Source: Pristionchus mayeri
Taxonomy: Eukaryota > Nematoda > Chromadorea > Rhabditida > Neodiplogasteridae
NCBI GenBank assembly: GCA_036245805.1
Contig: BTRK01000005.1
Span: forward strand, 40,405,469 to 40,469,468
Direction of reading: 5' to 3'
DNA length: 64,000 nucleotides
This document shows positions 11,030 through 20,491 of this stretch, piece after piece. Both the position numbers and the translations under genes were made by a program. Position 1 is the stretch's first letter. The number at the start of each line of letters is the position of its first letter. Under the pieces are notes generated by a model that saw only the letters and a program-made list of their open reading frames with translations, had not been told where the DNA came from and searched no databases.

Positions 11030-11778
11030 TGAAATCATGTTTTACATGATATTTCTTGATCCGGTTGTCGTTTAGCTGTCGGCGAGAGTGGAGAAAGTGA
11101 GATCAATGTTCGTGGAGCCTCGGGTGTGAAATCTCGTGAACTCATTCTAATTGTATCATGCTGAAGTAGATCAGAGAAACTTTAGTGTAATAACGTCAAT
11201 TTGGGGATTTTATATAGGTATGCATTTATAAAAGGAATGTATTACTTGTTCCAGGGAAAAATACGAAGGCTATATTGCCAATTTTGGTGAAAAGTTGGTC
11301 AGAGAGATTGGCGTATCACGAATTCGTTATATAGAATCCCGTTTCACGTTTGTGATTTCGTAGAGATTCAATACTCATAAAATATCGTTGTGATCTTTTT
11401 CTGAAGCCCGGGTACACTATTATATTCAACTTCTTGAATTGATATGAATACACTCCACCAGTCCAATCGGCGCTCCACAAATCTGATATTTTTTATTGAC
11501 AAATTTTTCTGCAGCACTCTGGTTTCTTCCAACCATTAGATGGGTACCTCCCCACCCACTGGTCAAGGCACTTATTACCAACTGGTCAGGGCTCTGGCTA
11601 ACCGTTTGCGTCCAACTATTATCCTTAACACACAACCCCGCGTAAAGCTGTTTTTTTTCAAACAAACCAATTTTAGTTCATCGACATTAGCGTCAAGCTA
11701 ATATTTTATTCCTCTAACTAAATTGTTTTATCTAATTTACTACGGCTAACTAAAGCAATGCATTTTTTTCACGGAACC
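11030..11778. other. Intron-like spacer between K and N fragments
   Basis: No gene. Near 11130 there is a degenerate motif H tail (AAATCTCGTGAACTC). A phrase TCCTTAACACACAACCC at about 11621 recurs near 27863 in another spacer. Confidence 0.4.
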
Positions 11779-11814
11779 TCACCGTCCTGACACCGCGCTG
11801 CTCAGATCCAATAG
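11779..11814 (+). pseudogene. rpt-5: rpt-5 N-exon remnant 2
   Basis: CTCACCGTCCTGACACCGCG followed by CTGCTCAGATCC corresponds to VLDPALLRS with an indel. A GT follows at 11815, then a short AT-rich intron-like stretch, then a V segment, the same arrangement as at 15240 and 42927. Confidence 0.55.
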
Positions 11815-11833
11815 GTTCGGTTATATATTTTAC

Positions 11834-11838
11834 TATTA

Positions 11839-11876
<38 letters not shown>
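11834..11876. repeat. TTA microsatellite
   Basis: A run of TTATTATTA trinucleotides. It appears to have grown from the TTATTATTGTTATT stretch found before the V segment in most units (for example 23675, 42145, 43000, 63090). Confidence 0.9.
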
Positions 11877-11878
<2 letters not shown>

Positions 11879-11880
11879 AG

Positions 11881-11934
11881 GTACTCGCTCAGCAGGAAAC
11901 GAAGCGGACTGTGGAGCAGATAATCAACTGACTG
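11881..11934 (+). pseudogene. V segment copy 1
   Basis: Begins straight after TTACAG and reads VLAQQETKRTVEQIIN followed by a stop. It is the V segment of the array, with a codon deletion relative to the consensus VLAQLEETKRTLQQVNQLIG. Its family is not identified; composition suggests a short amphipathic or coiled-coil helix. Confidence 0.6.
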
Positions 11935-11996
11935 ATGAGTGGGGGAATCAAATCGAGTAATTATTATTAAGTGTGTCACACCTCACTCTCTATTAA

Positions 11997-12310
11997 CCCA
12001 GTCGTGAAACATTGGATTCGTAATGGCGTGTTTATTCATTCGCTGTCTGAAAAGCAATGTAGGAAAGGGAAGGGTTGCGATTGGAGTGTTGGTGTTTTGA
12101 AGAACAATGATAGCGTGCAAGCATCGTATTACATGCGTTTTCTTCTCCTATGTCCCAGTTGTGAAACAGAAAATTCAAGTGGCACCCCCTGTGATCGAAG
12201 TTCATTGTGTGCTACTTTCGTAAGGTCGAAAAATGTTAATCAGCTGATCTCTAATTCGATTATGAGTGGTTGCATCCATTCTTTTTCCAGTTGTGAAATG
12301 TTTGTTAAGC
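11997..12310. repeat. Motif H cluster (3 copies)
   Basis: Copies near 11999 (CGTGAAACATTGGATTCG), 12154 (CCCAGTTGTGAAACAGAAAA) and 12289 (CCAGTTGTGAAATG). Each follows a pyrimidine-rich tract ending in CAG-like bases, so each resembles a splice acceptor plus the start of an exon. The second copy extends into the longer H2 form (AAATTCAAGTGGCACC and CGATCGAAGTT-like bases). Confidence 0.6.
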
Positions 12311-12677
12311 GAAGAGTGCATGGAATCAGTAAATTGTGGCAACGAGGCTAATTAATGTTACTCGGTGCGTCGATCGAACAGGAGATATTTTATCGCCCGT
12401 TGATGGAGATGAACCAGCCTTTGCACTAAGTTGACGTTATAATTATAGAGAATTGGATCTGTATTTGCACCCGAACCTGGAATTGATAGTCTCCCCAGGA
12501 TAGTAAAATCACAAAAGCGCTGCTTATTACTCGTTTTATTTTTTAACGAATTTTGAATAGGTCTATTTATAGTCACAATTATGGTTCGAAATTACGGCGT
12601 TTCACTGATTACTGCGTGATTATTTTTCAGACGAGTATCAAGAGAATATCGAAGATCTGGCGTTAAACTCGCACATA

Positions 12678-13680
12678 TGAAGCCGTTCGCCTAAGAATCG
12701 AACACGGTCTGGCACAGCGATTTTTCGGAAATTTGAGAATTGGGGTTCTCAAGGGTGCTAGTCATCATGGTCTACTGCATTTTGCGTCAACTCGATTGGT
12801 TGGGCCAGGCTGCATGTATGCTGCACCTAGATTTGTGTGCATAACTCCGGAACCGATTGAGCAATATATTTGAAAATTGTACAGAAGAAAAATAAGATAC
12901 CTGTGACCACGTCAAGCTTAAATTCGCATATTTTATTTTCTGTAAACTTAATTCTAGAATATAAGGTAAAAGGCAAAAACGAGAACTACACAGTGAAATG
13001 CGCCGTGTTCTGAGGATCATTTTTCGTATGCATAGTTGGGGGTTTCAGCACATCGGTTTTTTGCTACATGTCTTTAACTGATTCATTCTCATCACACTGA
13101 ACCACGCAGGGTGCGCAGAGAGCGACGAATGATAATGAGTTTCACTCCCACTTGTTATTTGAGGTCTGTAAAAGCAAGAATAACTAGTGGGAGTGAAACA
13201 CATTCGCATTCGTCACTCTCTGCGCACCCTGAGCGGTCCAGTGGGATGAGAATTAATCAGTTAAGGACATGTAGCAAAAAACCGATGAGCTGAAATCCCC
13301 AACTATGCATACGAAAAATGATCCTCAGAACACGGCGCATTTCACTGTGCAGTTCTCGTTTTTGGCTTTTTCCTTATATTCGAGAATCGAATTTTCTTAA
13401 GTTTACATAAAATAACATATGCAAATTCAAGCTTGACGTGGTCACAGGTATCTTATTTTACTTCCGTAAAATTTTCAAATAAATTGCTCAATCGGTTCTG
13501 GAGTTATGTACACAAATCTAGGTGCAGCATACATGCAGCCTGGACCAACCAATCGAGTTGACGCAAAATGAAGTAGACCATGATGATTAGCACCCCTGAG
13601 AACCCCAATTCTCAAATTTTCGAAAAATCGATGTGCCAGACCCATTGGGACATTGTTTGATTCTTAGGCGAACGGCTTCA
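12678..13680. mobile_element. Palindromic element W (1003 bp)
   Basis: Ends TGAAGCCGTTCGCCTAAGAA and complement, flanked by TA (12676-12677, 13681-13682). The halves pair over almost the full length, with a centre near 13165 where CACTCCCACTTGTTATT faces its complement. No transposase. A short trace of the same terminus (CCGTTCGCGTAAGAGCCGAA) lies near 15663. Confidence 0.87.
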
Positions 13681-14007
13681 TATACCCTCTCTGAAACACC
13701 GAATCTCCTTTCGAATCCATCCTTTCGATTGCAGCTGCCCTCTCTCATGCTGCTCGCAGACGAGGCATTCTAAATAATTTCGTTAGTTTATTGATGTTGA
13801 TTATGCATTACATTTCTGCGAATGATTAGAATAACGGATTAGGAAGAGAAAATGCATAGGTAGTTGCTTTAAAAATATTCAGGTGAGATAATCTACACTT
13901 ATTACATTTATTCTGACCAGCGAGATTCGATATTTAGCAGTATCATATAAACCTCACCCCTCTCTTGATTTATTCGTATCATTCTATGCAATCACTACAA
14001 TTTCCAG

Positions 14008-14107
14008 ACTCTTATTGTTTCGGTTATTCTGCCGATAACACAAAATGATCGATTTATCAACCTTTTCATACATCCTCCAAAGGTAGTTCTCATGTGCGGA
14101 CCTCCCG
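14008..14107 (+). pseudogene. rpt-5: rpt-5 D exon, complete, between splice sites
   Basis: A 100-base exon bounded by TTTCCAG and a GTGAGT donor. Frame: TLIVSVILPITQNDRFINLF then IHPPKVVLMCGPPG, which aligns without gaps to the Rpt5 stretch ELIEAVVLPMTHKDRFVNLG, then IHPPKGVLMYGPPG, ending in the first half of Walker A. This is the only D exon here with an open frame and both splice signals. It is followed by motif F near 14391 and a truncated K exon at 14549. Motif G (GACCAGCGAGATTCG) lies upstream near 13914. Confidence 0.85.
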
Positions 14108-14548
14108 GTGAGTGATGAGCACAAATCTGAAGGTGCGACCATTTTTAACGGCGGAATAATTCTCAACATGGAATTTTAAGTGGAAAAAAGAACCCACATG
14201 CAATCGCAAATAGGAAATTTGCTGATCGCGACTTTCTACCACTTGAGTATTGCCTAGTGCATCACTAGCCTAGTTCAACCAAGTTCAACGAAAAGTAGCT
14301 CAATTATTGATACGGGATATGTGGTAGATTTGTGGTAGCTGAATTGAAATTGGATAATTACACGGAAGTGGATCTTGTTAATTTCACTATTCACCTTGAT
14401 GTTTCAATCGTTTGCTATCGCCTTCTATTTGCAGGAGCTTGTATTATTCCAATCTTACGCTTGAGAAACAATTATAATTCACCAACGTAATTTCTTTCAT
14501 AGCCGATTTATTTATTCATGTTGTTAGTTGATCTTTTATCTCTGTCAG

Positions 14549-14604
14549 GCACTTGCAAGACAATTATCAGACGCAGGTGAAGTGAACGTGCTTTAAGACC
14601 GCCG
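14549..14604 (+). pseudogene. rpt-5: rpt-5 K-exon start fused by deletion to an N-exon remnant
   Basis: After the acceptor CTGTCAG the sequence reads (G)TCKTIIRRR, the end of Walker A (GTGKTMMARA). Its phase matches the D exon, whose last base supplies the first base of the Gly codon. After 26 bases it turns into CAGGTGAAGTGAACGTGCTT, which resembles the N exon (GTGA…AGTGAACGTGCTCGAC). A deletion has therefore joined K to N and removed the rest of K and the intron. Confidence 0.65.
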
Positions 14605-15239
14605 ACTCGAGCAGATGTTACTCGGAGACACACCTGCTGAGATTTAAGGGATCAATCCAACGCGTTCAATTAGACATTATATTACATATCCGGACAAACT
14701 GCGCTAGAGTATGCGCGAAAAGAATGTCATACGAACATTCAATTATATAGAGGATGATGTTCACTGGTTCGCTAGGATTTTTGTGCCAATGCACTATATT
14801 TTATTTTAATTTAAAAGTTAAATTTAGGTGAATTGTGAATATTGACTGGAGTAGTGGACTATTTTCTAGTTAGGTAGTTGTTTTCGATCAGGGGGACAAG
14901 CTATTATCGTACGCTCTGCTCCTGGCTCTCCTTTGTTCAAATTGTGAAGCATTAAAGTGTGGGCGACGGAATTAGACAAACCAGATTCCAATGGTTGCGA
15001 GAATGCCGTTCGTTCAGCTGATGGTGACTGTGCTGAGAATATGAAGAACTCGTTTACGGATTCTATTATTTGTATTACGTCAGTGGTGAAACAGCGGGCG
15101 CAAGGAGAGTTGTTGTGGTGCAGCGGCATATATTTACGTGCGCATTGCTCATTACTGTCCTATTTTTCAGCTGTGTATAGGCGGAGCGGTTCCTCTGATT
15201 TCATATAGCGGATGAATGTAGCAACATTATTAATCACAG

Positions 15240-15299
15240 GTGATCGCCGCCACGAACAGAGTGAGCGTGCTCTACCCTGCGCTGCTCCGATGCCGACAG
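15240..15299 (+). pseudogene. rpt-5: rpt-5 N exon, complete, with splice sites
   Basis: Exactly 60 bases, bounded by TCACAG and a GTACGG donor: VIAATNRVSVLYPALLRCRQ. Only Ser, Tyr and Cys replace the usual Asp, Asp and Ser of VIAATNRVDVLDPALLRS. The open frame continues to the donor. A 34-base intron-like stretch then leads into a V segment. The substituted residues lie in the second region of homology, so the encoded protein would probably be impaired. Confidence 0.85.
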
Positions 15300-15333
15300 G
15301 TACGGCTATTTCTAGTATTGTTCGAATTCGCAG

Positions 15334-15390
15334 TGCTCGCTGAGCTCGAGGAGGCGAAGCTCACGCTGCAGCATGTCGATCAAACGATTG
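15334..15390 (+). pseudogene. V segment copy 2
   Basis: After TTCGCAG it reads LAELEEAKLTLQHVDQTIG up to a GTGAGG donor. It lies 34 bases after the N exon donor, the same N-V arrangement as at 42927-43077. In canonical Rpt5 the residues after LLRSGR are LDRKIELP, so V does not correspond. Confidence 0.65.
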
Positions 15391-16225
15391 GTGAGGTGAT
15401 TGGTGTAGTGATATGAAAAGTACAAATTGACCGCCTAGCGCGTTCCGTTGGTGTATTTCAGTAGTGAAAAATCGAAATCGTGATTGGCGAAACAGGCAAT
15501 TAAGATAGTTTTGTTGTAAGAGACTATTGCAAGATCAACGAATGCCTTGATGTTTGCCTTCTTATGGCCCAGCTGTGAAACATCGAAATTGCAAGGCGCT
15601 GATTATTTATTTGATAATTGTTAAGTGGGTGGAAGAGGAAATATTTTTTTATATTTACGAGCCCGTTCGCGTAAGAGCCGAACAAAGTGCTGGAGGGTCT
15701 GGCTGGAGGGTCTGTCGCGCACGATTGTAGGCCGTCCACAGTTTAGTAATGATCTTGTAATTGATTAGCTGATTGTTGAATTGTTGAGTGAGGACTAAAA
15801 CTTCGACAGTCCATTGAATATGTGGTTCACCCCTTTCTATTGCCTCAGAGGTATTCTGTAAATCGTCGGCTGTGATTGATCGGTTGATTTGTGAATGAGG
15901 AACTAGCGGAACATACTGAAAGCGTGGCTCAGCTATCTCTATTATTTCAGTGGTGAAACATAGAATTCGTGCTGGGTGGGAGTTGATGAATTATTTTTTT
16001 GCAAAAGGAAAATCGGGCGATATCTAATGCCCAAGTTGAATATGTTTTGCTAGGTAATTTGAGCGGACGTGCAAATTCTTTAGGCCGGAGTGAAATTTAG
16101 GAGGTCATTAACAATGGCTGGGGGGCGGGGCAGCTGTAGTAGTTGTTTAGGACCGCAGGATCAACTCCAATCGAACGCCTTTCTTTGGAGTTTCCTATGT
16201 TCCAATAGTGAAACATAAAAAGCGG
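15391..16225. repeat. Motif H cluster (4 copies)
   Basis: Copies near 15457 (TTTCAGTAGTGAAAAATCG), 15568 (CCCAGCTGTGAAACATCG), 15946 (TTTCAGTGGTGAAACATAG) and 16200 (CCAATAGTGAAACATAAA). Typical right-hand extensions are GAATTCGTG or AAAAGCGG. A degraded W terminus lies near 15663. No gene seen. Confidence 0.6.
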
Positions 16226-16866
16226 CACCACAGAGTTAGACGAAATCCCGCTAGTTGCAAAAATTCCGATCTGCTGATGGTGACTAGAATGTGAACATTG
16301 AGAAGCAACGAATGGTTCATTCCTTTTAGAAAAGGAATGAATGTTTAGAAATAAACTAGGCTAGATTGATAAGTTTTGTGAAAAGTTGATAAGCGAGATT
16401 GGCGCTTCACTAATGCGAGATAGGGTTTCCAGTTTGCAATATATCACATCTGATTTAATCTGATCAAACAAAATCAAAGTAAAAATTGAAACCTGCCGGT
16501 GCTCCAGGTCTACTTAGCTAGTCCATTTTCTTTAAGTTGTTCGTTCTCCCATGCACATGACATAAAAAAAATGGATACAAAAATCACTTGATTACGGTAA
16601 CGAAATGTGAAATGTATATTAGCCGGCGAGCTCATGGTGCCTCGATGTTTCATGTTTATTTTGCATGCATTTAGCTGGAGAGTTTCTTTGACGCTTTCGA
16701 GATGATGATTAAACCATGAAAATCGGAGTCCCAAAATTGTTACGTGTTTGAACCACCTGTCAGTCTCAATGACTTCAGCAGTCTATCTATGCACAGAGAT
16801 CCTGATCGACCAGTTTGCATTATTTGATCGAATCATGCAATGCGTATCAATCACTAGTTTTTGCAG
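16226..16866. other. Intron-like spacer
   Basis: No gene recognised. The GATAAGCGAGATTGGCGCTTC phrase near 16388 is a copy of one seen near 11295 and 49065, so parts belong to the duplicated unit. It ends with the acceptor-like TTTTTGCAG before the next N exon. Confidence 0.4.
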
Positions 16867-17103
16867 GTGATCGTCGCCACGAACATAGTCCTCGATCCTG
16901 CACTCCTCCGATCGGGAAAAAGTTATAACCGTAATTTTGTTTCTAGCTGTCAGGTTGATGTTTCAGGTAGACTTCATCAGTTTTTTTTGAATTTTGGTGG
17001 AGCAGTATTTGAAAAAAAACTTTCCATTGAAGCAAAAAATATTCCCTGTCTGCAGCAAGGACGTCAACTTCGAGGAGCTCTCCCGTTGCACGGACGATCA
17101 ACG
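16867..17103 (+). pseudogene. rpt-5: rpt-5 N and C exons in the canonical order
   Basis: After TTGCAG, 16867-16920 reads VIVATNIVLDPALLRSGK. A codon is lost between Ile and Leu. A roughly 135-base stretch follows, then after CTGTCTGCAG, 17056-17103 reads KDVNFEELSRCTDDQR. This matches the Rpt5 segment NVNKDVNFEELARCTDDFNG, part of the C-terminal lid domain of the AAA+ module. It is the only copy in the window that reaches this exon and the only one where N is followed by the expected Rpt5 sequence instead of V. The part encoding LDRKIELP through MNV is not recognisable. Confidence 0.8.
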
Positions 17104-17257
17104 GTACATGACAGTCAGCCTCTACGCTCATAGTGCCGTCGAGATATGGTATTGATGATGTTATTGATGGTGCAGAGAGTGTAGCCGGAGATTGTGTTGG
17201 TACGGTAGGTGATGTGAAATCACATCTGGTTAGATGTTCATGAAGGCTTAATTTATA

Positions 17258-19179
17258 TCAGGCTGGTGCATAAGTTTTTTCCAATTTCAACTTGTGAAGC
17301 TTTTCACATATTCCGGTCTTTGGCTCTAATAGATTTTCATTTTGATTCTCTTATATGATGAGTGCATGGATACTCTGTTATGCGCACTTTAGTACAGACC
17401 TATTGAGATCGCCTCGTGGCCATAGTGCGAAGACAAAATAGTCTCGACTGCGAATTTCGGTATGCCTTTAACAGGTTAGAGCTTTCCAGTGTGTAGTGAT
17501 CAGGTGAAATAATCAACACTTTCGTGATCACGAATATACACGTGAATCGTGTTTGGCGCAAATGGCCTGCTCACAATAGGAGCTAATTTCACTGTTGGGT
17601 TCAGTTAAAAAAGGTAAAAAAAAAGGTAAAAGGTGCAGCCACGTCAAGCGATTTTACAGTCGTAAACGACTACGCTAGGTGGTGTAGTGCGGTGAGGCCG
17701 ACTACTGCTTAGGACTACGTATCCCTGCTGTCAAAAGTGCTTCTAGGGAACGTTACCTTTCGCGACCGGGGTCACTACCAATTTACCGACCCCGGAGGGA
17801 TAGAGGGGTTGGTCTGCCCAGGCGGGGGATCGAACTCGGGAGCCTTGTATGACGAGCAGCGCCTCACACCACTGCGCCACCCACGCCTAGTTCTTATCGT
17901 TGTAGTGACCTCGGTCGCGAAAGGTAACGTTCCCTAGAAGCACTTTGGACAGCAGGGATACGTAGTCCTAGCAGTAGTCGGCCTCACCGCTTTTTTTTGG
18001 GTTCAGTTAATCGTGACCAAATTCACTTCCCTTCACCGTGCTTCCGTTCGCTTTGCCTTATCGAAACCAAACATATCTCAGCATAAAGTTACTCCCATGA
18101 GGAGTTTAAAATTGCGTTATTGTGGACATTCATTACTGCAACAAAAAGCTGAAGTCATCAACATTTTTATGACGAAATTTGCACATCGAAATCAATGTGT
18201 TTCACAGCTTCCTGATTAGAAGATAGATAGAGGTTCCACGTTTTTGTGTTCGTTAGCATCAGCTACCCTTGACCTATCAAGGAATAGCTTCACATAGTGG
18301 CGGCATTCCTGTGCATTCAGAAAATGGACTCTAAAAATAATGAACTAAAGTCAAAATTTTGATCGGATAGTCCAATAATCGGATTTTGGAAAAAATCTCT
18401 TTTTGAAAAGGGGATGACATTATTTCAAAATTTAGTACACTCGAAACGGCATGAACTTCAATAATCCTGGATCGAACCACAACTACAGACACAATAGTTT
18501 CTTTCCAAGAGCGGCAAGGCTTTTAGTAAATTCCGAGAATCAGACTAGTTCCCCTGAGTAGATCCCCCCCCCCCCCCCTGACCCCATTGTCCCGTTATTC
18601 ATTCGTCATTTAATCGTCATTAATTTCCTGTTCTATTACAGTTTTCTCACACGTTATTTCGAACGAAATAGCATAAATATATATATGATGCGATGTCTCA
18701 AATTTCACCAATGGTAAAGTAGCCCCATAATGCAAGATTAAAGCGCCCCTATAAACAAGCTAATCTCTTTAGCACATAAGGGAAGAAAAATGAGATATCA
18801 CGTGGAATTTCTATCCAGCTTGTATGATTAGTCACTCCCTAATTCTGTGATTAATTAGGCAACCACCGATTTCAACCTATTATTTGAAAGCTAATTCAAG
18901 GAGCTTCTCAATAATGTGTGCGAAGATCTTCAGCCAATTTTCCTTGCAGAACAAGAGCGCGCCCAAGTTTTTCAATATTTATATGAGAAATTAACTTTTG
19001 GTTAACCTTTCATTTCTAGTAAGTTTTAAAAGCACGACACAATTCGGACATATCATAATAATTGTGAACAATACCCCTACATTGTGCTACAAAATTGTAC
19101 TGATATGATTTGAGTGGCGGATCATAGGTGACTTTGAAATTCACCTCCAAAATTGGAAAAAACTTATGCACCAACCTAA
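17258..19179. mobile_element. Mariner-like element T (1922 bp including a SINE)
   Basis: Ends TCAGGCTGGTGCATAAGTTT and complement (AAACTTATGCACCAACCTAA), followed by TTCCAATTT, with TA at 17256-17257 and 19180-19181. Without the SINE and its duplication it is about 1.5 kb, near full mariner size, but I could not find a transposase with DD34D spacing; the interior frames are short. It contains a C homopolymer near 18566. The SINE at 17609-17998 sits inside. Confidence 0.8.
17609..17998 (-). mobile_element. tRNA-derived SINE with inverted 5' arm, 12-bp target duplication
   Basis: Flanked by perfect 12-bp duplications GGGTTCAGTTAA (17597-17608 and 17999-18010). The minus strand holds a tRNA-like core at 17888-17817: GTGGCGCAGTGGTGTGAGGC as A box and GAGTTCGATCCCC as B box, which can serve as an internal RNA polymerase III promoter. 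Arms of about 90 bases on either side (including GGAACGTTACC, TCTAGGGAACG, TACGTAGTCC, AGTAGTCGGCC) are reverse complements, so the body sequence occurs both after the core and inverted before it. A second copy of the body is at 63840-63991. Confidence 0.87.
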
Positions 19180-19349
19180 TATCTTGTGACAATTCACATA
19201 AATGTTTCAATCATAGTATACCTCTTGTTATTCGCGAGTCAATGCAATTTTATGTACGCCTTTTCATAAAACAAAGTTAAATCCACCATGAAGTTTTTTC
19301 ATCGCTTTATCAATTAACCTTGTTGATTGAACTTTGATCTCTCCTTAAG

Positions 19350-19383
19350 GATGGCCATCGTAGACAGAGCGAAACTGGTGAGG
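19350..19383 (+). pseudogene. rpt-5: rpt-5 K-exon 3' remnant
   Basis: CATCGTAGACAGAGCGAAAC, then TGGTGAG, matches the end of the K exon (…[10 protein letters not shown]). The rest of K is deleted. Motif F (AAATGTTTCAATCATAG) stands at about 19203, the usual distance upstream. Confidence 0.6.
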
Positions 19384-19607
19384 AGGGTGGGGTATAAATA
19401 GTTGAAAATTTTGTTTCACATGCCCTGTCTTGATCGGCCTAAATAAAGATGCCAGTTATATATGGATTCTGACCAAAATCATTTCCCACAATGACATTGC
19501 AACAGAAATCTGGCTATTTTAGTGTGCACTAGCGCGTTATTTGTAGTGTACGTGTTTTCTAAATATTCGAAATGTTGATGAATTCTGGTGTATGTTATAC
19601 TGTTATA

Positions 19608-19970
19608 CAGTACATGCTAATCGCCTTGCCCATATGCGGCCGCGGCGGCCCGCGTCGGACCGCGGATTCCGCTGATCGATTTTGCGGGAAGCATAGAATG
19701 TTTAGCCATTCGATTTTTTTATTTTCAAATTCTCCATAAAATTTCGCATCGGATGGACTATTCATTCATATTTTTAAAAAAATACATAAATCGATATTTT
19801 GAATTCGGCCATGCCTCAACATACCGTAATCTCAGTTGGGAAAGCGACTGGCAAAGTGATATCGCAAACTGCGATTACGGTAGGTTGAAGCATTGCAGCA
19901 TTCAAAATATCGATTTGTGTATTTTTTTAAAATATGAACCTCATATGGGCAAGACAATTAGCATGTACTG
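19608..19970. mobile_element. Palindromic MITE L (363 bp)
   Basis: Ends CAGTACATGCTAATCGCCTT and complement, continuing GCCCATATG. An inner inverted repeat (AAATCGATATTTTGAATTC region, about 19785-19935) continues the palindrome. A GC-rich patch (GCGGCCGCGGCGGCCCGCG) near 19637 interrupts the left arm. The flanking TA is clear on the left only. Confidence 0.7.
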
Positions 19971-20371
19971 TGTAATACCTCGATGGCGCGTTGGAAAAAA
20001 AACCGGTGGCTTCGTGATTCCCCGATGTTTCAAATTCGTAGCGATTTGATTGGATGTTGATAATCTTGATGTTGCCACACAACACAAACAATAAAATATA
20101 TCGATCAGCTGATTGTGAGATGATCAAGAAGTATTTATTGAAAGCCTGGAGCGCACTTCTCTATCATCACATTGGTGAAGCTGCGAATTGGTTGACTTCT
20201 CGCAAGTGCATGAGTGCACTCTACTCCTGTCAGATTAGCGCTGCACAGATATGATACATTTCTGACCAATTGTGCATGCACCAATGCCAATATCTTTTTG
20301 AGCTTCCCAGAAGTGCATTATTCCCCAAATTTCCTCTAATAGAAGAAAGCGTACAACATTATTATTCACCA

Positions 20372-20428
20372 AATGTCACCATGAATAAAGTAGATATGCT
20401 CGACTCCGTGCTGCTTCGATCCTAACAG
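20372..20428 (+). pseudogene. rpt-5: rpt-5 N-exon fragment
   Basis: Reads VTMNKVDMLDSVLLRS, stop, Q, up to a GTAGTG donor. It aligns with VIAATNRVDVLDPALLRSGR but has lost its acceptor and gained a stop in the last codons. Confidence 0.7.
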
Positions 20429-20491
20429 GTAGTGTAGGAAGGAGGAGGGGTGGTAAGAGCATTATCGATTACGTTAGAGACTGTTGATTTA

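Noticed and set aside
15334..15390. V segment as the Rpt5 stretch EVQRTMLELLNQLDG
   Set aside because: Some resemblance (RTL…NQLIG), but that stretch lies before VIAATNRVD in Rpt5 whereas V follows it, with a gap needed in the alignment.
17817..17888. Functional tRNA gene on the minus strand
   Set aside because: Only the A and B box regions are tRNA-like; it is embedded in a SINE with a 12-bp duplication, and a full cloverleaf with a paired acceptor stem is not evident.
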